From Pantoea sp. RIT-PI-b (GTDB lineage Bacteria; Pseudomonadota; Gammaproteobacteria; Enterobacterales; Enterobacteriaceae): 64,000 nt of DNA. The notes under the pieces are model-generated. The model did not search any database. It was not told the origin of the DNA and was given only the letters and a program-made list of their open reading frames with translations. The stretch's first letter is position 1; every line of letters starts with the position of its first letter. Shown piece after piece: positions 38,348 through 48,056 of the stretch. The stretch spans positions 1 to 64,000 of the forward strand of contig NZ_LGIS01000012.1 in NCBI RefSeq assembly GCF_001187905.1, given 5' to 3'. A program made the translations under genes and the position numbers.

Positions 38348-39115
38348 ATGTGCGAATTGCTCGGGATGAGCGCCAATGTCCCAACGGACATCTGTTTCAG
38401 TTTTACGGGTCTGGTGCAGCGTGGCGGTGGAACCGGGCCGCACAAAGATGGCTGGGGCATTACCTTTTACGAAGGCAAAGGGTGTCGCACTTTCAAAGAT
38501 CCGCAGCCAAGCTATAACTCTCCGATTGCCCGATTAGTGCAGGAATACCCGATCAAATCGCATTCGGTGGTGGCACATATTCGCCAGGCGAATCGCGGTG
38601 AAGTGTCGCTGGAAAATACCCATCCGTTCACGCGTGAACTGTGGGGCCGTAACTGGACATACGCGCACAACGGACAGCTTAAAGGGTATCGCCAGCTGGA
38701 TACCGGGCCTTTTCGTCCCATCGGTGAAACCGACAGCGAAAAAGCCTTCTGCTGGATTCTGCATAAACTTACCGAGCGCTATCCGCGCACGCCGGGCAAC
38801 TGGCCGGCAGTTTTCCGCTACATCGCCGAGCTGGCAGCAGAAATGCGTGAGAAGGGCGTGTTCAACATGCTGTTGTCGGATGGTCGCTATCTGATGGCGT
38901 TCTGTTCGACCAATCTCTACTGGATTACGCGTCGTGCACCATTTGGCAAAGCGACACTGCTCGATCAGGATGTGGAGATTGATTTTCAGCAGCAGACTAC
39001 GCCGCAGGATGTGGTGACGGTGATTGCTACGCAACCGCTAACCGGTAATGAAACCTGGCACCGGATAGTGCCAGGCGAATGGGCATTATTTTGCCTGGGT
39101 GAGCGCCAGGAATGA
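38348..39115 (+). CDS. yafJ: Class II glutamine amidotransferase YafJ
   Basis: A 255-residue protein equal in length to E. coli YafJ. Removal of the initiator Met exposes Cys2 ([10 protein letters not shown]), the nucleophile of class II glutaminase domains. [21 protein letters not shown] and the [20 protein letters not shown] block (substrate Arg, Asn and Gly) are present. There is no synthase domain, so it may hydrolyse glutamine-like substrates itself; the substrate is unknown. The last 30 bases overlap yafK, which is convergent. Confidence 0.9.
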   Translation: MCELLGMSANVPTDICFSFTGLVQRGGGTGPHKDGWGITFYEGKGCRTFKDPQPSYNSPIARLVQEYPIKSHSVVAHIRQANRGEVSLENTHPFTRELWGRNWTYAHNGQLKGYRQLDTGPFRPIGETDSEKAFCWILHKLTERYPRTPGNWPAVFRYIAELAAEMREKGVFNMLLSDGRYLMAFCSTNLYWITRRAPFGKATLLDQDVEIDFQQQTTPQDVVTVIATQPLTGNETWHRIVPGEWALFCLGERQE

Positions 39116-39829
39116 TTTCGAGGCAGCATCCGGTGTTGAAATCACCGGGGTGCTGTTCACCGCATATTGGCCGGTTGCCGTTACGTTAACCGTTGGCGGC
39201 ACACGGTACTTCACAAAGTAGGCATAGCCCGGTTGCAGTTCACGCCAGAAGTTAATGTAGGTCGAATATTTATGACGCTGCATGTTGCTGTCTGTCATGC
39301 GGAACGGATAGATATTGACCTGAATCTCCTGCTGACCATTACGCAGCGCGGCGTTGGTAAAGGCGAAGATCTCATCCATCGATGCATCGGTCATCGCGTA
39401 GCAGCCAACTGACACGCAATCACCGTGAATCATTAAATAGTTACCGTCATAGCCTTTAGCGCGATCGTACTGGTTAGGAAAACCGGTATTAATGGCGCGA
39501 TAGAAACGGCTATCTGGTTTTAACTGGTTCAGCTTAACGTTATAAAAGCCTTCGGGACTTTTGAAATCGCCCTGACGACGTTTCGGTCCTAAGCCGCCAG
39601 AGAAATTACAGATGCGATAGCTGTCCAGCAGACGATATTCATTACCGATTTTGCCGTACAGTTCCAGCGTACGCTCTTCCTTGAAAATCTGAATAAATAC
39701 AGGTGTACCAATTAATTGTTTCTTTAACTCTTTGCTCACCGGAGCCAGCGGTTGCGCAGGCTCAGGGTTAATTGCCCAGCTAAGGACCGGCATAAGAATC
39801 ATCGCAAGCAATAATGCGATTCTGCCCAT
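39086..39829 (-). CDS. yafK: L,D-transpeptidase-fold murein hydrolase YafK (DpaA)
   Basis: A 247-residue exported protein with a signal peptide ending near LSWA (residue 18). The YkuD catalytic domain has the His-x-Cys active site [16 protein letters not shown] (His at about 134, nucleophilic Cys at about 143). E. coli YafK, renamed DpaA, does not cross-link but cuts the bond between Braun lipoprotein and peptidoglycan; the same is expected here. It overlaps yafJ tail to tail. Expression control is not visible. Confidence 0.9.
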   Translation of the reverse strand: MGRIALLLAMILMPVLSWAINPEPAQPLAPVSKELKKQLIGTPVFIQIFKEERTLELYGKIGNEYRLLDSYRICNFSGGLGPKRRQGDFKSPEGFYNVKLNQLKPDSRFYRAINTGFPNQYDRAKGYDGNYLMIHGDCVSVGCYAMTDASMDEIFAFTNAALRNGQQEIQVNIYPFRMTDSNMQRHKYSTYINFWRELQPGYAYFVKYRVPPTVNVTATGQYAVNSTPVISTPDAASKSFLALTQAK

Positions 39830-40141
39830 TCTGTAGATACCTTGATGTGAAGAGAGATGATGACGCTAAGCGTCCGGGTATTGCATTATCGGAAATATCC
39901 GCTATCGCAGCGCAACATTAACATTGTCTGGCTTTTAATCAAGCCAGTGTCCGAGAAAATGGCGCGTTCCTAAAAGGAATACGACCAGAAATTTGTAAAC
40001 TTTAATTTGTTGATCAGAAAGTTCGCTTTTTTTCTTGGTGATTAAAACGCCTTAATCCTGATGATAAACAAGACGCGTCCTGGCTGTTAACGGAATCAGT
40101 CTGCCTATACTGCGCCGGTCAATTTCATCAGGTAATAATCC
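39830..40141. other. 312-base intergenic region between yafK and the FkbM gene
   Basis: The region is A/T-rich. It holds a 7-bp stem CTGGCTT/AAGCCAG at 39928-39947 and a -10-like TATACT at 40106-40111 about 30 bases before the FkbM gene. No RNA gene or open frame is convincing. It carries divergent promoters for the two flanking genes. Confidence 0.6.
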
Positions 40142-40939
40142 ATGGAACACTCCTCTCGCCCGTCCCTTTATCAGGTCGATAACCTGAGCTACATGTTGTC
40201 GTCCGGCCCGGATATGATTAATGCGCATTTACGCGGCGGTAAAGCCTGGGAGCCGACAACGCTGCAGATTTCTCAGCTGCTAATCGCAGGTATTGAGCGT
40301 CCGATATTGGTCGATGTGGGAGCCAATTTAGGCGCCTGGTCGGTGCCGATGGGCGATCATATCCGGGCGAAGGGCGGAAAGTTATATGCTTTCGAACCCC
40401 AGCGTCAGGTGTTTTATCAACTTTGCGCCAATCTGTTTAGCAATCAGCTGTTTCATTGTCATGCCATGCAGATGGCGATTGGCGACGTGAATGGTGAAAT
40501 TGACGTACCGGTACTGGATATGCAAACCGAAGTGAACGTCGGTGCGCTGTCGCTGGATGCTGATATTCGCGCGCAACAGAAGATGCTCAGCACCGCCTTT
40601 ACAGAGAGTGAATCGGTACGCATCGCGACCTTAGACAGTTTGCACTTACCGGCCGCACATCTCGTCAAAGTGGATGTGGAAGGGCTGGAGTTAGAAGTGC
40701 TGAAAGGTGCACGTCAGTGGCTGGAGAGCTCAGGCTATCCGGCGATTTTGTTTGAGGTGTGGGGCGACTATCTGCCGGCTCTGATCCCGAAACGCAATCG
40801 CCTGCTCAACCTGTTAAAACGTGCGCTGGGCTACGAAGTGGAAATGTTTGGCGAACTTGGCATCGCACAGCATCCGCAGAATAAACGCCTGGAGATTAAA
40901 AAAACCGATAAAGGCATGGAGATTCGTCGCCTGGTGTAA
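40142..40939 (+). CDS. FkbM-family methyltransferase
   Basis: A 265-residue class I SAM-dependent methyltransferase of the FkbM group. Motif I is ILVDVGANLGAWSVPMG (about 55-71), followed by KLYAFEPQRQVFYQLCANL (the acidic loop) and a second block HLVKVDVEGLELEVLKGA near residue 175, diagnostic for FkbM. Members methylate sugars, polyketides and other hydroxyl groups; the substrate here is unknown. It is a single gene between yafK and dinB, not in an evident polysaccharide cluster, and absent at this spot in E. coli, so it was probably acquired. Confidence 0.83.
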   Translation: MEHSSRPSLYQVDNLSYMLSSGPDMINAHLRGGKAWEPTTLQISQLLIAGIERPILVDVGANLGAWSVPMGDHIRAKGGKLYAFEPQRQVFYQLCANLFSNQLFHCHAMQMAIGDVNGEIDVPVLDMQTEVNVGALSLDADIRAQQKMLSTAFTESESVRIATLDSLHLPAAHLVKVDVEGLELEVLKGARQWLESSGYPAILFEVWGDYLPALIPKRNRLLNLLKRALGYEVEMFGELGIAQHPQNKRLEIKKTDKGMEIRRLV

Positions 40940-40964
40940 TTGGGCGCGCTAACATCAGGGTACT

Positions 40965-40993
40965 TTTGCATCTGTACAAATATCCAGTATTAT
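40965..40993 (+). promoter_or_regulatory. LexA box over the dinB promoter
   Basis: A -35 TTTGCA and a -10 TATTAT are 17 bases apart. The spacer and -10 are covered by ATCTGTACAAATATCCAGTA (40970-40989), which has CTGTA at one arm and CCAGTA at the other, one change from the SOS consensus CTGT-N8-ACAG. LexA bound here would block transcription. Confidence 0.8.
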
Positions 40994-41029
40994 AAAGAGG
41001 TCTCGATTGAATCTGGGTTAGTTGCAAAA

Positions 41030-42082
41030 GTGAAAATCATTCATGTCGATATGGACTGCTTCTACGCGGCGGTGGAAATGCGCGATGATCCTTCATTGCG
41101 CGATATTCCCATCGCGATTGGTGGCAGCCGCGTACAGCGCGGCGTGATCAGTACGGCTAACTATCCCGCGCGCAAATATGGCGTGCGCAGCGCGATGCCC
41201 ACCGGTATGGCGCTAAAACTCTGTCCACATCTGCGTTTATTGCCGGGCCGCTTCGATGCGTATAAAGAAGCATCACGCCAGATCCGCGACATCTTCTCGC
41301 GCTACACCGCGCTGATTGAACCCTTATCCCTTGATGAAGCCTATCTGGATGTGACCGACAGCCTGCATTGTCACGGCTCAGCAACATTAATGGCGCAGGC
41401 GATTCGGGCGGATATCCTGCGCGAAACCGGTTTGACCGCCTCGGCCGGCATTGCGCCGATTAAGTTTCTCGCCAAAATCGCTTCCGATCTCAACAAACCC
41501 AACGGGCAATATGTGATTACACCGGATGCCATGCCAGGTTTTTTACTGACGCTGCCGCTGAGCAAAATCCCCGGTGTTGGCAAAGTGGCGACGAAAAAGC
41601 TGGAAGAGATGGGTTTACGTACCTGCGCTGATGTCCAGCAGGCCGATCTGGCGCTGCTGCTGAAACGCTTTGGCAAATTTGGTCGTATCTTGTGGGAACG
41701 CAGTAACGGCATTGACGAACGCAATGTGGTGGTGGAGCGTGAGCGTAAATCGCTGGGCGTTGAGCGCACGCTTATGGAGGACATTCACAGCTGGGAGCAG
41801 TGTCTGGAGATTATTGACTTCCTCTATGCCGAATTAGATCGCCGCTTAACGGCAATCAAGCCGGATAAGCAGATCGCTCGCCAGGGAGTAAAGCTCAAGT
41901 TCAACGACTTTCAGCAGACTACGCAGGAACATGTCTGGCCGGTATTGAACAAAGACGACATGATCGCGGTAGCGCGTCAGGCATGGGATGATCGTCGGGC
42001 AGGGCGCGGAGTAAGGCTAGTGGGATTGCATGTCACTATGGTTGATCCGCAGCTGGAGCGGCAGCTGGTGTTAGGGTTGTGA
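41030..42082 (+). CDS. dinB: DNA polymerase IV
   Basis: A 350-residue Y-family translesion polymerase. The palm metal ligands lie in [15 protein letters not shown] (Asp7) and [12 protein letters not shown] (Asp-Glu at about 102-103). A helix-hairpin-helix [15 protein letters not shown] is near 175, and the C-terminal QLVLGL is the beta-clamp-binding motif. The start is GTG at 41030 (VKIIHVDMD), which matches the E. coli N-terminus and its GTG start and fits the promoter; the open frame continues upstream across the promoter to 40940, which is not coding. Unlike E. coli, yafNOP does not follow. Confidence 0.94.
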   Translation: MKIIHVDMDCFYAAVEMRDDPSLRDIPIAIGGSRVQRGVISTANYPARKYGVRSAMPTGMALKLCPHLRLLPGRFDAYKEASRQIRDIFSRYTALIEPLSLDEAYLDVTDSLHCHGSATLMAQAIRADILRETGLTASAGIAPIKFLAKIASDLNKPNGQYVITPDAMPGFLLTLPLSKIPGVGKVATKKLEEMGLRTCADVQQADLALLLKRFGKFGRILWERSNGIDERNVVVERERKSLGVERTLMEDIHSWEQCLEIIDFLYAELDRRLTAIKPDKQIARQGVKLKFNDFQQTTQEHVWPVLNKDDMIAVARQAWDDRRAGRGVRLVGLHVTMVDPQLERQLVLGL

Positions 42083-42100
42083 GGTGATGGTGCGGCCTGG

Positions 42101-42394
42101 CCCTCACCCTAGCCCTCTCCCGCAAGCGGGCGAGGGAACCGATCCAGGTGTTATCAGAATACGTGTCCGACTGGCTAACCGCAGCACGCAGTTCCCTCTC
42201 ACGCAAACGGGCGAGGGAACAGATTCAGGCTGCTATCAGAATGCGTGCCCAATTGGCAAACCGCAGCATACAGTCCCCTCTCACGCAAACGGGTGAGGGA
42301 ACAGATTCAGGCTGCTATCAGAAGGCGTGCCCAATTGGCAAACCGCAGCATACAGTCCCCTCTCCCGCCTGCGGGAGAGGGCTAGGGTGAGGGG
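42101..42394. repeat. REP-type array, 82-bp period
   Basis: Four palindromic blocks CCCTCTC-CGC...GCG-GAGAGGG start at 42113, 42194, 42276 and 42358, so the periods are 81, 82 and 82. Spacers of about 58 bases (AGATTCAGGCTGCTATCAGA and so on) are nearly identical between units. The outer ends are inverted copies: CCCTCACCCTAGCCCTCTCC at left and GGAGAGGGCTAGGGTGAGGG at right. It fills the gap between convergent dinB and the ABC operon and probably acts as a transcript-end structure. Confidence 0.9.
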
Positions 42395-42416
42395 CCGCGG
42401 GCACTCACCCAAAACA

Positions 42417-43487
42417 CTACTTCTTAGCGTACTTCGCTTCCAGCGTGGCAAACCACGGCGCGACGAAATCGCTGTTCTCGCCCCAGCCAGGGATAATCTT
42501 GTTCAGTGAAGCCACGTTAACCGCACCTTGCTGACTGTTCAGCTGCTGCTGCGAAATGGATGCGGCTTTAAACTCATAGCTTGCAGGCGTGGTTTCGCCG
42601 CCAATCTTGTTCGCTACCAGACGCATATTCACCGCGCCAATGGTTTTCGGGTCCACCGCCACGGTCTGCACCCAGGGGCTGTTTTTCTCGTGCATCAGCT
42701 GCAGATCCTGGTTGGATACGTCGATGCTATACAGCTTGATTTCAGTACGACCATTCTCCTGCAACGCTTTGTAGGCGCCCTGGCTAAATGCATCCCACGA
42801 ACCCCAAATTGCATCAATCTTGCCTTTCGGGTACTTCGCCAGAATCGCGCCAATCTTGTTGGCGGTATCGCCCTGAACATCAGAGGAGACGGCGCCGATC
42901 GATTCCAGTTGATGAATGCCTGGGTTCTCTTTCAGCAACTTCTCATACACCACCTGACGACGATCCATCGCCGGGAAACCGGCCACCCACAATTTGACGA
43001 TATTCGCTTTGCCATTGAAGTCTTTGATCAAACTGCCGAGTGATTCCTGCGCCAGCGAGGCGTCATTTTGCGCGGTTATGGTCACACCCTTCACTGGCGT
43101 ATTTACCGGCGTATCAAACACCGACAGCTTAATACCGGCATCGGCGATGCGCTGCACTAGCCCGGTAGAGTAGGGATCTTTGCCATGCGACAGAATAATG
43201 CCGTCATATTTTTGGCTGATCGCCTGATTAACAAAATCCTGGAAACGCGCATCATCGCCGTTGCTTAAAAAAGTGCTGACCTTAAAGCCCAACTTGCGGC
43301 CCTGCTGAATTGCACCGGCCACAAACTGTGTGGTGTTGTCGTCGGAACCGAGGTTACGGATGATGGCAATGCGCACCGGGCCTTCGTGATTGGCGATGGC
43401 TGCGGGCACCGGCGTTGTGGTGTCGGCAAAGGCAGCGCTGACGTTCAGCAGGCTCACTGCCAGCAGCGAAAGGGTAATTTTTTTCAT
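42417..43487 (-). CDS. Sugar-type ABC transporter substrate-binding protein
   Basis: A 356-residue periplasmic binding protein of the ribose/autoinducer-2 (type 1, Peripla_BP_4) family. A signal peptide ends at AAFA-DT (residue 22). Typical blocks are VRIAIIRNLGSDDNTTQF, DGIILSHGKDPYS, SVFDTPVN and IDAIWGSWDAFSQGAYKAL. It is the last gene of the ABC operon (ATPase, permease, binding protein). The substrate is not determined. MetJ-like boxes upstream of the operon and the salvage genes nearby make methylthioribose a candidate, which is an inference. Confidence 0.83.
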   Translation of the reverse strand: MKKITLSLLAVSLLNVSAAFADTTTPVPAAIANHEGPVRIAIIRNLGSDDNTTQFVAGAIQQGRKLGFKVSTFLSNGDDARFQDFVNQAISQKYDGIILSHGKDPYSTGLVQRIADAGIKLSVFDTPVNTPVKGVTITAQNDASLAQESLGSLIKDFNGKANIVKLWVAGFPAMDRRQVVYEKLLKENPGIHQLESIGAVSSDVQGDTANKIGAILAKYPKGKIDAIWGSWDAFSQGAYKALQENGRTEIKLYSIDVSNQDLQLMHEKNSPWVQTVAVDPKTIGAVNMRLVANKIGGETTPASYEFKAASISQQQLNSQQGAVNVASLNKIIPGWGENSDFVAPWFATLEAKYAKK

Positions 43488-43514
43488 TATGCTCTCTTTC
43501 TGAATAACAGCGCC

Positions 43515-44513
43515 TTAGCGGCGCTGGATGTAAGTGATTGCCAGCGCCAGCGCCAGCACCAGTCCTTTAATAATGTCCATCGCGTAATAGGGCACCGACA
43601 GCATCACCAGCCCGTTCTGCAATACGCCGAGGATGACGGCGCCCACCAGAGTTCCTAACGCATTAGGTTTGCCTGAACCGGCCAGCGAGAAGCCAATCCA
43701 CGCCGCGGCGACGGCGTCCATCAGGTAACCGCCGCCGGCATTCACCTGCGAAGAGCCGATGCGCGAAGCCAGCAGAATGCCGCCCAGCCCAGCCAGCAGC
43801 GATGAAAGCACATAGGCCAGCACGCGATAACGGGTGGTGCGGATGCCCGATAACCGCGCCGCTTCCGCATTACCGCCGAGCGCATACATGCGACGACCGT
43901 GCTTGGTTAGCGATAGCGCCAGCTGCGCCACTATCGTCACCACCAGCATAATAATCACGATGGTCGGCACCTGGCCGAGCAGGCCAAAAGCAGCGGGAAT
44001 GGTGCCCTCGGCCATGTCACCGCTTGGCAGCACCATATTTTCCGTGATCGATCCGCCGAAGCTGTAGGTCATCGCCACGCCCTGAATCACAAATAGCGTG
44101 GCCAGTGTGGCGAGCATGTCGGGAATACGCAGAATCACAATCAAGAAGCTGTTGAATAATCCCACCAGCGTGCACAGCAGCAGCGTGATAATAATGGCTT
44201 CGGTGGTGCCAAAGCCGTGCCAGACGAAGAGCGAAATCACCAGCGCATTGGCCAGCGATGCCGTCGATCCGACTGACAGGTCAAAGCCGCCAATCGTCAG
44301 TGAAATCGATACGCCGATGGCGATTACCGTCACGATGGCAATCGAACGCAGGATGTTGATGATGTTGGTGGGCTCAAGGAAGCTGTCTGAGGCCAGACCA
44401 AACGCGGCAATTAGAATAACCACCGTCAGCAACATGCCCCATTTATAGAGGAAATCGAAGAGCTGGTGGCGCAGAGAAGGCTGCGGGGTTTGGGATAGTT
44501 CTTTGCTGCTCAC
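43515..44513 (-). CDS. Sugar-type ABC transporter permease (RbsC-like)
   Basis: A 332-residue inner-membrane permease of the RbsC/AraH family with about 9-10 transmembrane helices. Characteristic segments are SLTIGGFDLSVGSTASLANA (near residue 75), ARLSGIRTTRYRVLAYVLSS and GLGGILLASRIGSSQVNAGG. The start is the GTG at 44513, which overlaps the stop of the ATPase gene as GTGA and has GGAGG nine bases upstream. The frame is open upstream but that part is the shadow of the ATPase gene. It probably works as a homodimer. Confidence 0.85.
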   Translation of the reverse strand: MSSKELSQTPQPSLRHQLFDFLYKWGMLLTVVILIAAFGLASDSFLEPTNIINILRSIAIVTVIAIGVSISLTIGGFDLSVGSTASLANALVISLFVWHGFGTTEAIIITLLLCTLVGLFNSFLIVILRIPDMLATLATLFVIQGVAMTYSFGGSITENMVLPSGDMAEGTIPAAFGLLGQVPTIVIIMLVVTIVAQLALSLTKHGRRMYALGGNAEAARLSGIRTTRYRVLAYVLSSLLAGLGGILLASRIGSSQVNAGGGYLMDAVAAAWIGFSLAGSGKPNALGTLVGAVILGVLQNGLVMLSVPYYAMDIIKGLVLALALAITYIQRR

Positions 44514-46015
44514 GCAGGTGTTCCTCCGGTGGAATAAAGCAGAAGTGTCTCTTCTGTGGCGTCTATGCCCTCCATCTCTGCCACAATGCGCCCATCCCAG
44601 AGCACACAAATGCGATCGCATAAACCGACCAGTTCAGAAAACTCGCCCGAAGCATAAATGATGCCTTTCCCTTCACGCGCTAAGCCAGCGATCAGACTGA
44701 ATAGCTCGGTTTTGGCTTTGATATCAACGCCCTTTGTGGGCTCATCAAAAATCAGTACATCGGCGTTGTTGCGCAGCCATTTGCCAATTGCCACCTTCTG
44801 CTGATTACCGCCGGACAGGCGACGCAGGGTTTGCGCCGGTCCGGTAGTGCGTACATTCAGGCGTTGAATCACCTCTTCGGCCCAGCGCCATGCCTTGCGA
44901 TGACCGAACACGCTCCAGCGCGAAAAACTGTTATCAGCGCTGATACTGAGATTCATGCTGACGGGTTCATCGATGAAAATGCCCTCTTTGCGCCGCTCTT
45001 CCGGCACCAGCGCCATGCGGTTCTCGACTGAGTCGTGGGGTGAACGCGGTCGCCATGCTTTGCCGTGCAGTTCGCCTTTCTCAACGCGGCTTTTGCTGGC
45101 GCCAAACAGCGCTTTGCATAGTTCGGTTTTACCGGCACCGGCTAAACCCGCAATGCCGAGGATTTCGCCCTGGTGCAGCCGCAGCGAAATGTCCTGCAGT
45201 AACTGATCGTCGTGCAAGCCGTCAACCGACAGCAGCAGCGGTCGCGCCTCACGCGTGCGACGGGGCGGAAAGACATCGTTGAGCTGATGTCCCAGCATCT
45301 TCTCTACGATTTGCTCGCCGCTCAGCGCGGCCATCGGACAGCTTTCGATCAGGCGTCCGTCACGCAGCACCGTCAGGCGATCGCATATCGCTTTCAATTC
45401 GTGAATACGATGCGAGATAAACACTACGCCAATGCCGCTGGACTGTAAGCGACGCACCACGGCGAACAGGCGCTCGCTCTCGTGCTGATCGAGCGGAGCG
45501 GTAGGTTCATCAAGAATCAGAAAGCGGCAGTGGTGCGAGAGCGCGCGAGCCAGCAGAATTTGCTGCTTCTCCGCTAGCGTGCAGCGTTCAACCAGACGAT
45601 TGACGTCAATGTTCACTTGCAGCTGCGCCAGCAAAGCACGCGCCTGGCGACGTATATCGCGCCAGTTATAGAGGTGCCCCGGCTCGGCTAAGCGATCGAG
45701 CAGAATGTTCTCCGCCACGCTAAGTTGCGGCACCAGCGCCACATCGACTTCCTGCTGGACCAGATGGATGCCCAGCTTTTTGGCATCACGCGGCGAGCGA
45801 ATCATCACCGGTACGTCGTCCAGCAGAATCTCACCGCTGTACTGCGCATGCGCCCCAGCCAGCACCGCCATCAGCGTTGATTTTCCGGCGCCGTTGGCAC
45901 CGGTTAAGGCATGTACCGAACCGCCTGCGGTGAGGAAATCGACCTGCGATAGCGCGGCGAAACCGCCAAAGGCGATGGAGATATTACGCATCTCCAGGCG
46001 GTTGATCGCAGTCAT
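44510..46015 (-). CDS. Sugar-type ABC transporter ATP-binding protein (RbsA/MglA-like)
   Basis: A 501-residue tandem ATPase with two nucleotide-binding domains. The first has Walker A GANGAGKST (about 39-47) and Walker B FLILDEPTAPLD. Its ABC signature is degenerate (TLAEKQQILLARAL). The second has the altered Walker A AGLAGAGKTEL (about 290), VPEERRKEGI and the signature LSGGNQQKVAIGKWL. This asymmetry is normal for sugar-type ATPases. It is the first gene of the operon. The ATG follows AAAGGCCCGGCTTC. Confidence 0.87.
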   Translation of the reverse strand: MTAINRLEMRNISIAFGGFAALSQVDFLTAGGSVHALTGANGAGKSTLMAVLAGAHAQYSGEILLDDVPVMIRSPRDAKKLGIHLVQQEVDVALVPQLSVAENILLDRLAEPGHLYNWRDIRRQARALLAQLQVNIDVNRLVERCTLAEKQQILLARALSHHCRFLILDEPTAPLDQHESERLFAVVRRLQSSGIGVVFISHRIHELKAICDRLTVLRDGRLIESCPMAALSGEQIVEKMLGHQLNDVFPPRRTREARPLLLSVDGLHDDQLLQDISLRLHQGEILGIAGLAGAGKTELCKALFGASKSRVEKGELHGKAWRPRSPHDSVENRMALVPEERRKEGIFIDEPVSMNLSISADNSFSRWSVFGHRKAWRWAEEVIQRLNVRTTGPAQTLRRLSGGNQQKVAIGKWLRNNADVLIFDEPTKGVDIKAKTELFSLIAGLAREGKGIIYASGEFSELVGLCDRICVLWDGRIVAEMEGIDATEETLLLYSTGGTPA

Positions 46016-46296
46016 GAAGCCGGGCCTTTAATTATTTGAGTGGGAGGCATTTTTTCCTGAACCCTCACTCTGGGCAACAATCGAAAGGGCATAAGCTAGC
46101 ACGAAATCTTCTTAGCCGTCCGGACATCTGGACATGATGGCGGCTAAAGCTGAAGAGCAGGAAAGAGTTGGAGGAATCATGAGGTGGGAAGCAAGATTGT
46201 CAGGGCAATATGCTGGGGAAGTCGATCGCCATAAAGGGCAACCCGACGCTATGCCTGCAAAGATTTTGTCGACTGTGCATTAATTTGCGTAAGGCA
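46016..46296 (-). promoter_or_regulatory. Upstream region of the ABC operon with MetJ-like boxes
   Basis: Three head-to-tail octamers at 46113-46136 read AGCCGTCC, GGACATCT and GGACATGA, matching the met box at 6, 6 and 4 of 8 positions. They sit in a larger dyad (TTAGCCG ... CGGCTAA). They are about 100 bases upstream of the ATPase gene. The remaining bases to the pepD terminator show no open frame or RNA gene. Confidence 0.5.
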
Positions 46297-46322
46297 TAAA
46301 AAAACCCGACCGAAGCCGGGTT
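46297..46322 (-). terminator. Terminator of pepD
   Basis: On the minus strand AACCCGGCTTCGGTCGGGTT has a TTCG loop and runs into TTTTTTT. Confidence 0.85.
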
Positions 46323-46340
46323 GCTCGCGAAAGCGCAAAC

Positions 46341-47804
46341 TTACGCTTTTTCTGGCATTACACTCAGCAGCGCAGTCAGCAGCTTCCAGTACAAACCGAC
46401 GCTCTCGATGTGTACCTGCTCATCGGGCGAGTGCGGGCCGGTAATGGTGGGACCGATCGAAACCATATCCATTTCCGGGTACGGCTTCTTGAACAGACCA
46501 CACTCCAGACCGGCGTGAATCACCTGAATGTTTGGCGTTTTGCCAAACAGCGCTTCGTAAGTTTTACGCGTCAGCGCCATTACTGGTGAGTCAGCATCGG
46601 GCTGCCAGCCTGGGTAGCCGCCCTTCGGTGCGCCTTGCGCGCCAGCAAGATCGGCCAACGAGGTCAGCACTTCAACCACCCAATCTTTACCGGTATCGAT
46701 CAGCGAACGAATCAGGCAGATGATTTCGGCATTATTCTGATCCATGGTCACCACGCCGACGTTCAGCGAGGTTTCCACCACACCTTTAGCGACGTCGGAG
46801 TTACGGATCACGCCGTTTGGCGTGGCATTCAGCAGGTTCAGGAAACGATCACGGCTGTCAGTGCTTAACGCCTGGCCCTGGTGCGCCAGCGACTCGGTGA
46901 CCACCGCGATGTGTTTCTCTTTAATGCCCAGCTCGTTCAGCAGCGTCGCCTGGAAATGTGCCGCAGCAGATTTCAGCGCATCCACTTGATGGCTGTCGAT
47001 GGCCAGCGTCGCGAAGGCTTCGCGTGGAATGGCGTTGCGCAGCGTACCGCCGGTGAATTCGATCAAACGTACGTCGAATTCACGCGCGTGCAGCGCCAGG
47101 AAACGCGCCAGCAGCTTGTTGGCGTTGCCCAGACCGTGGTGAATGTCGGCACCGGAGTGACCGCCTTTCAGGCCTTTCAGCGTCAGCTTCAGGGTCTCAT
47201 AGCCCGCCGGGACAGCTTCACGCGTCAGTGGCAGGGTGGTGATGAAGTCGATACCCCCGGCGCAACCCATGTAGATCTCGCCTTCCTCTTCGGAATCGGT
47301 GTTGATCAGAATGTCGGCCTGCAGCCAGTTCGGCTGTAAACCAAATGCACCGTCCATGCCGGACTCTTCAGTCATGGTCAGCAGCACTTCGACCGGACCG
47401 TGGATCAGGCTGTTATCAGCCAGTACCGCCAGCGCAGAAGCCATACCAATGCCGTTATCCGCGCCCAGCGTGGTGCCGCGCGCTTTCACCCATTCGCCAT
47501 CAACGTAAGGCTGAATCGGATCTTTGGTGAAGTCGTGCACTGTGTCATTGTTCTTCTGCGGCACCATATCGAGGTGCGCCTGCAGCGCCACCGGCGTGCG
47601 ATTTTCCATGCCAGCCGTAGCGGGTTTACGAATCAGGATGTTGCCAACCTGATCGCGCTCAACCCAAAAACCTTGCTCTTTTGCCCAGCCAACAACGTAT
47701 TCGGCCAGGGCTTCTTCGTGGTAAGAAGGGTGCGGAATGGAACAGATTTTGGCAAAAATATCCCACAGCGGTTGGGGTGAAAGTTGCGACAATTCAGACA
47801 CCAT
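46341..47804 (-). CDS. pepD: Aminoacyl-histidine dipeptidase (peptidase D)
   Basis: A 487-residue M20 metallopeptidase that splits dipeptides such as carnosine and Cys-Gly. Metal-site blocks are VALQAHLDMVPQK (His, Asp), TTLGADNGIGMASALAV (Asp), LLTMTEESGMDGAFGL (Glu pair) and LKGGHSGADIHHG. The length is within two residues of E. coli PepD. It is divergent from gpt as in E. coli and has its own terminator. Confidence 0.95.
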   Translation of the reverse strand: MVSELSQLSPQPLWDIFAKICSIPHPSYHEEALAEYVVGWAKEQGFWVERDQVGNILIRKPATAGMENRTPVALQAHLDMVPQKNNDTVHDFTKDPIQPYVDGEWVKARGTTLGADNGIGMASALAVLADNSLIHGPVEVLLTMTEESGMDGAFGLQPNWLQADILINTDSEEEGEIYMGCAGGIDFITTLPLTREAVPAGYETLKLTLKGLKGGHSGADIHHGLGNANKLLARFLALHAREFDVRLIEFTGGTLRNAIPREAFATLAIDSHQVDALKSAAAHFQATLLNELGIKEKHIAVVTESLAHQGQALSTDSRDRFLNLLNATPNGVIRNSDVAKGVVETSLNVGVVTMDQNNAEIICLIRSLIDTGKDWVVEVLTSLADLAGAQGAPKGGYPGWQPDADSPVMALTRKTYEALFGKTPNIQVIHAGLECGLFKKPYPEMDMVSIGPTITGPHSPDEQVHIESVGLYWKLLTALLSVMPEKA

Positions 47805-48056
47805 GCGTCTCCTGTGTCAGCGTGGCGGACATACCGCACGCACGCGGGTTTCCAGTAAAGATCGTCGTCAGAACATCTGACGTGATGGGCCTGAGAATAT
47901 CACTGTTTCTCGCCGGGTGCGTAATCAGGCGCGCTAAAAACCTGCAACCAGTAAGACAGATGCTGGTTTTTAAGGCGTCAGATCCTTATAATCTCGCGCA
48001 ACCTTTTCCCCCTTGCATATTTTTTAAGCCAAGTTTCTTGGCCGGGATTCCTTCAT

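Noticed and set aside
40940-41029. Upstream extension of dinB
   Set aside because: It crosses the LexA box and promoter; the GTG at 41030 gives the known N-terminus. AAGAGG before an ATT codon at 41006 lies at the expected transcript start and cannot serve as a ribosome site.
42101-42394. CRISPR-like repeat array
   Set aside because: The spacers are as conserved as the repeats, the palindromes match REP units and no cas gene is near.
47985-48030. PurR operator before gpt
   Set aside because: GCGCAACCTTTTCC only loosely resembles the consensus and lacks one base of the dyad.
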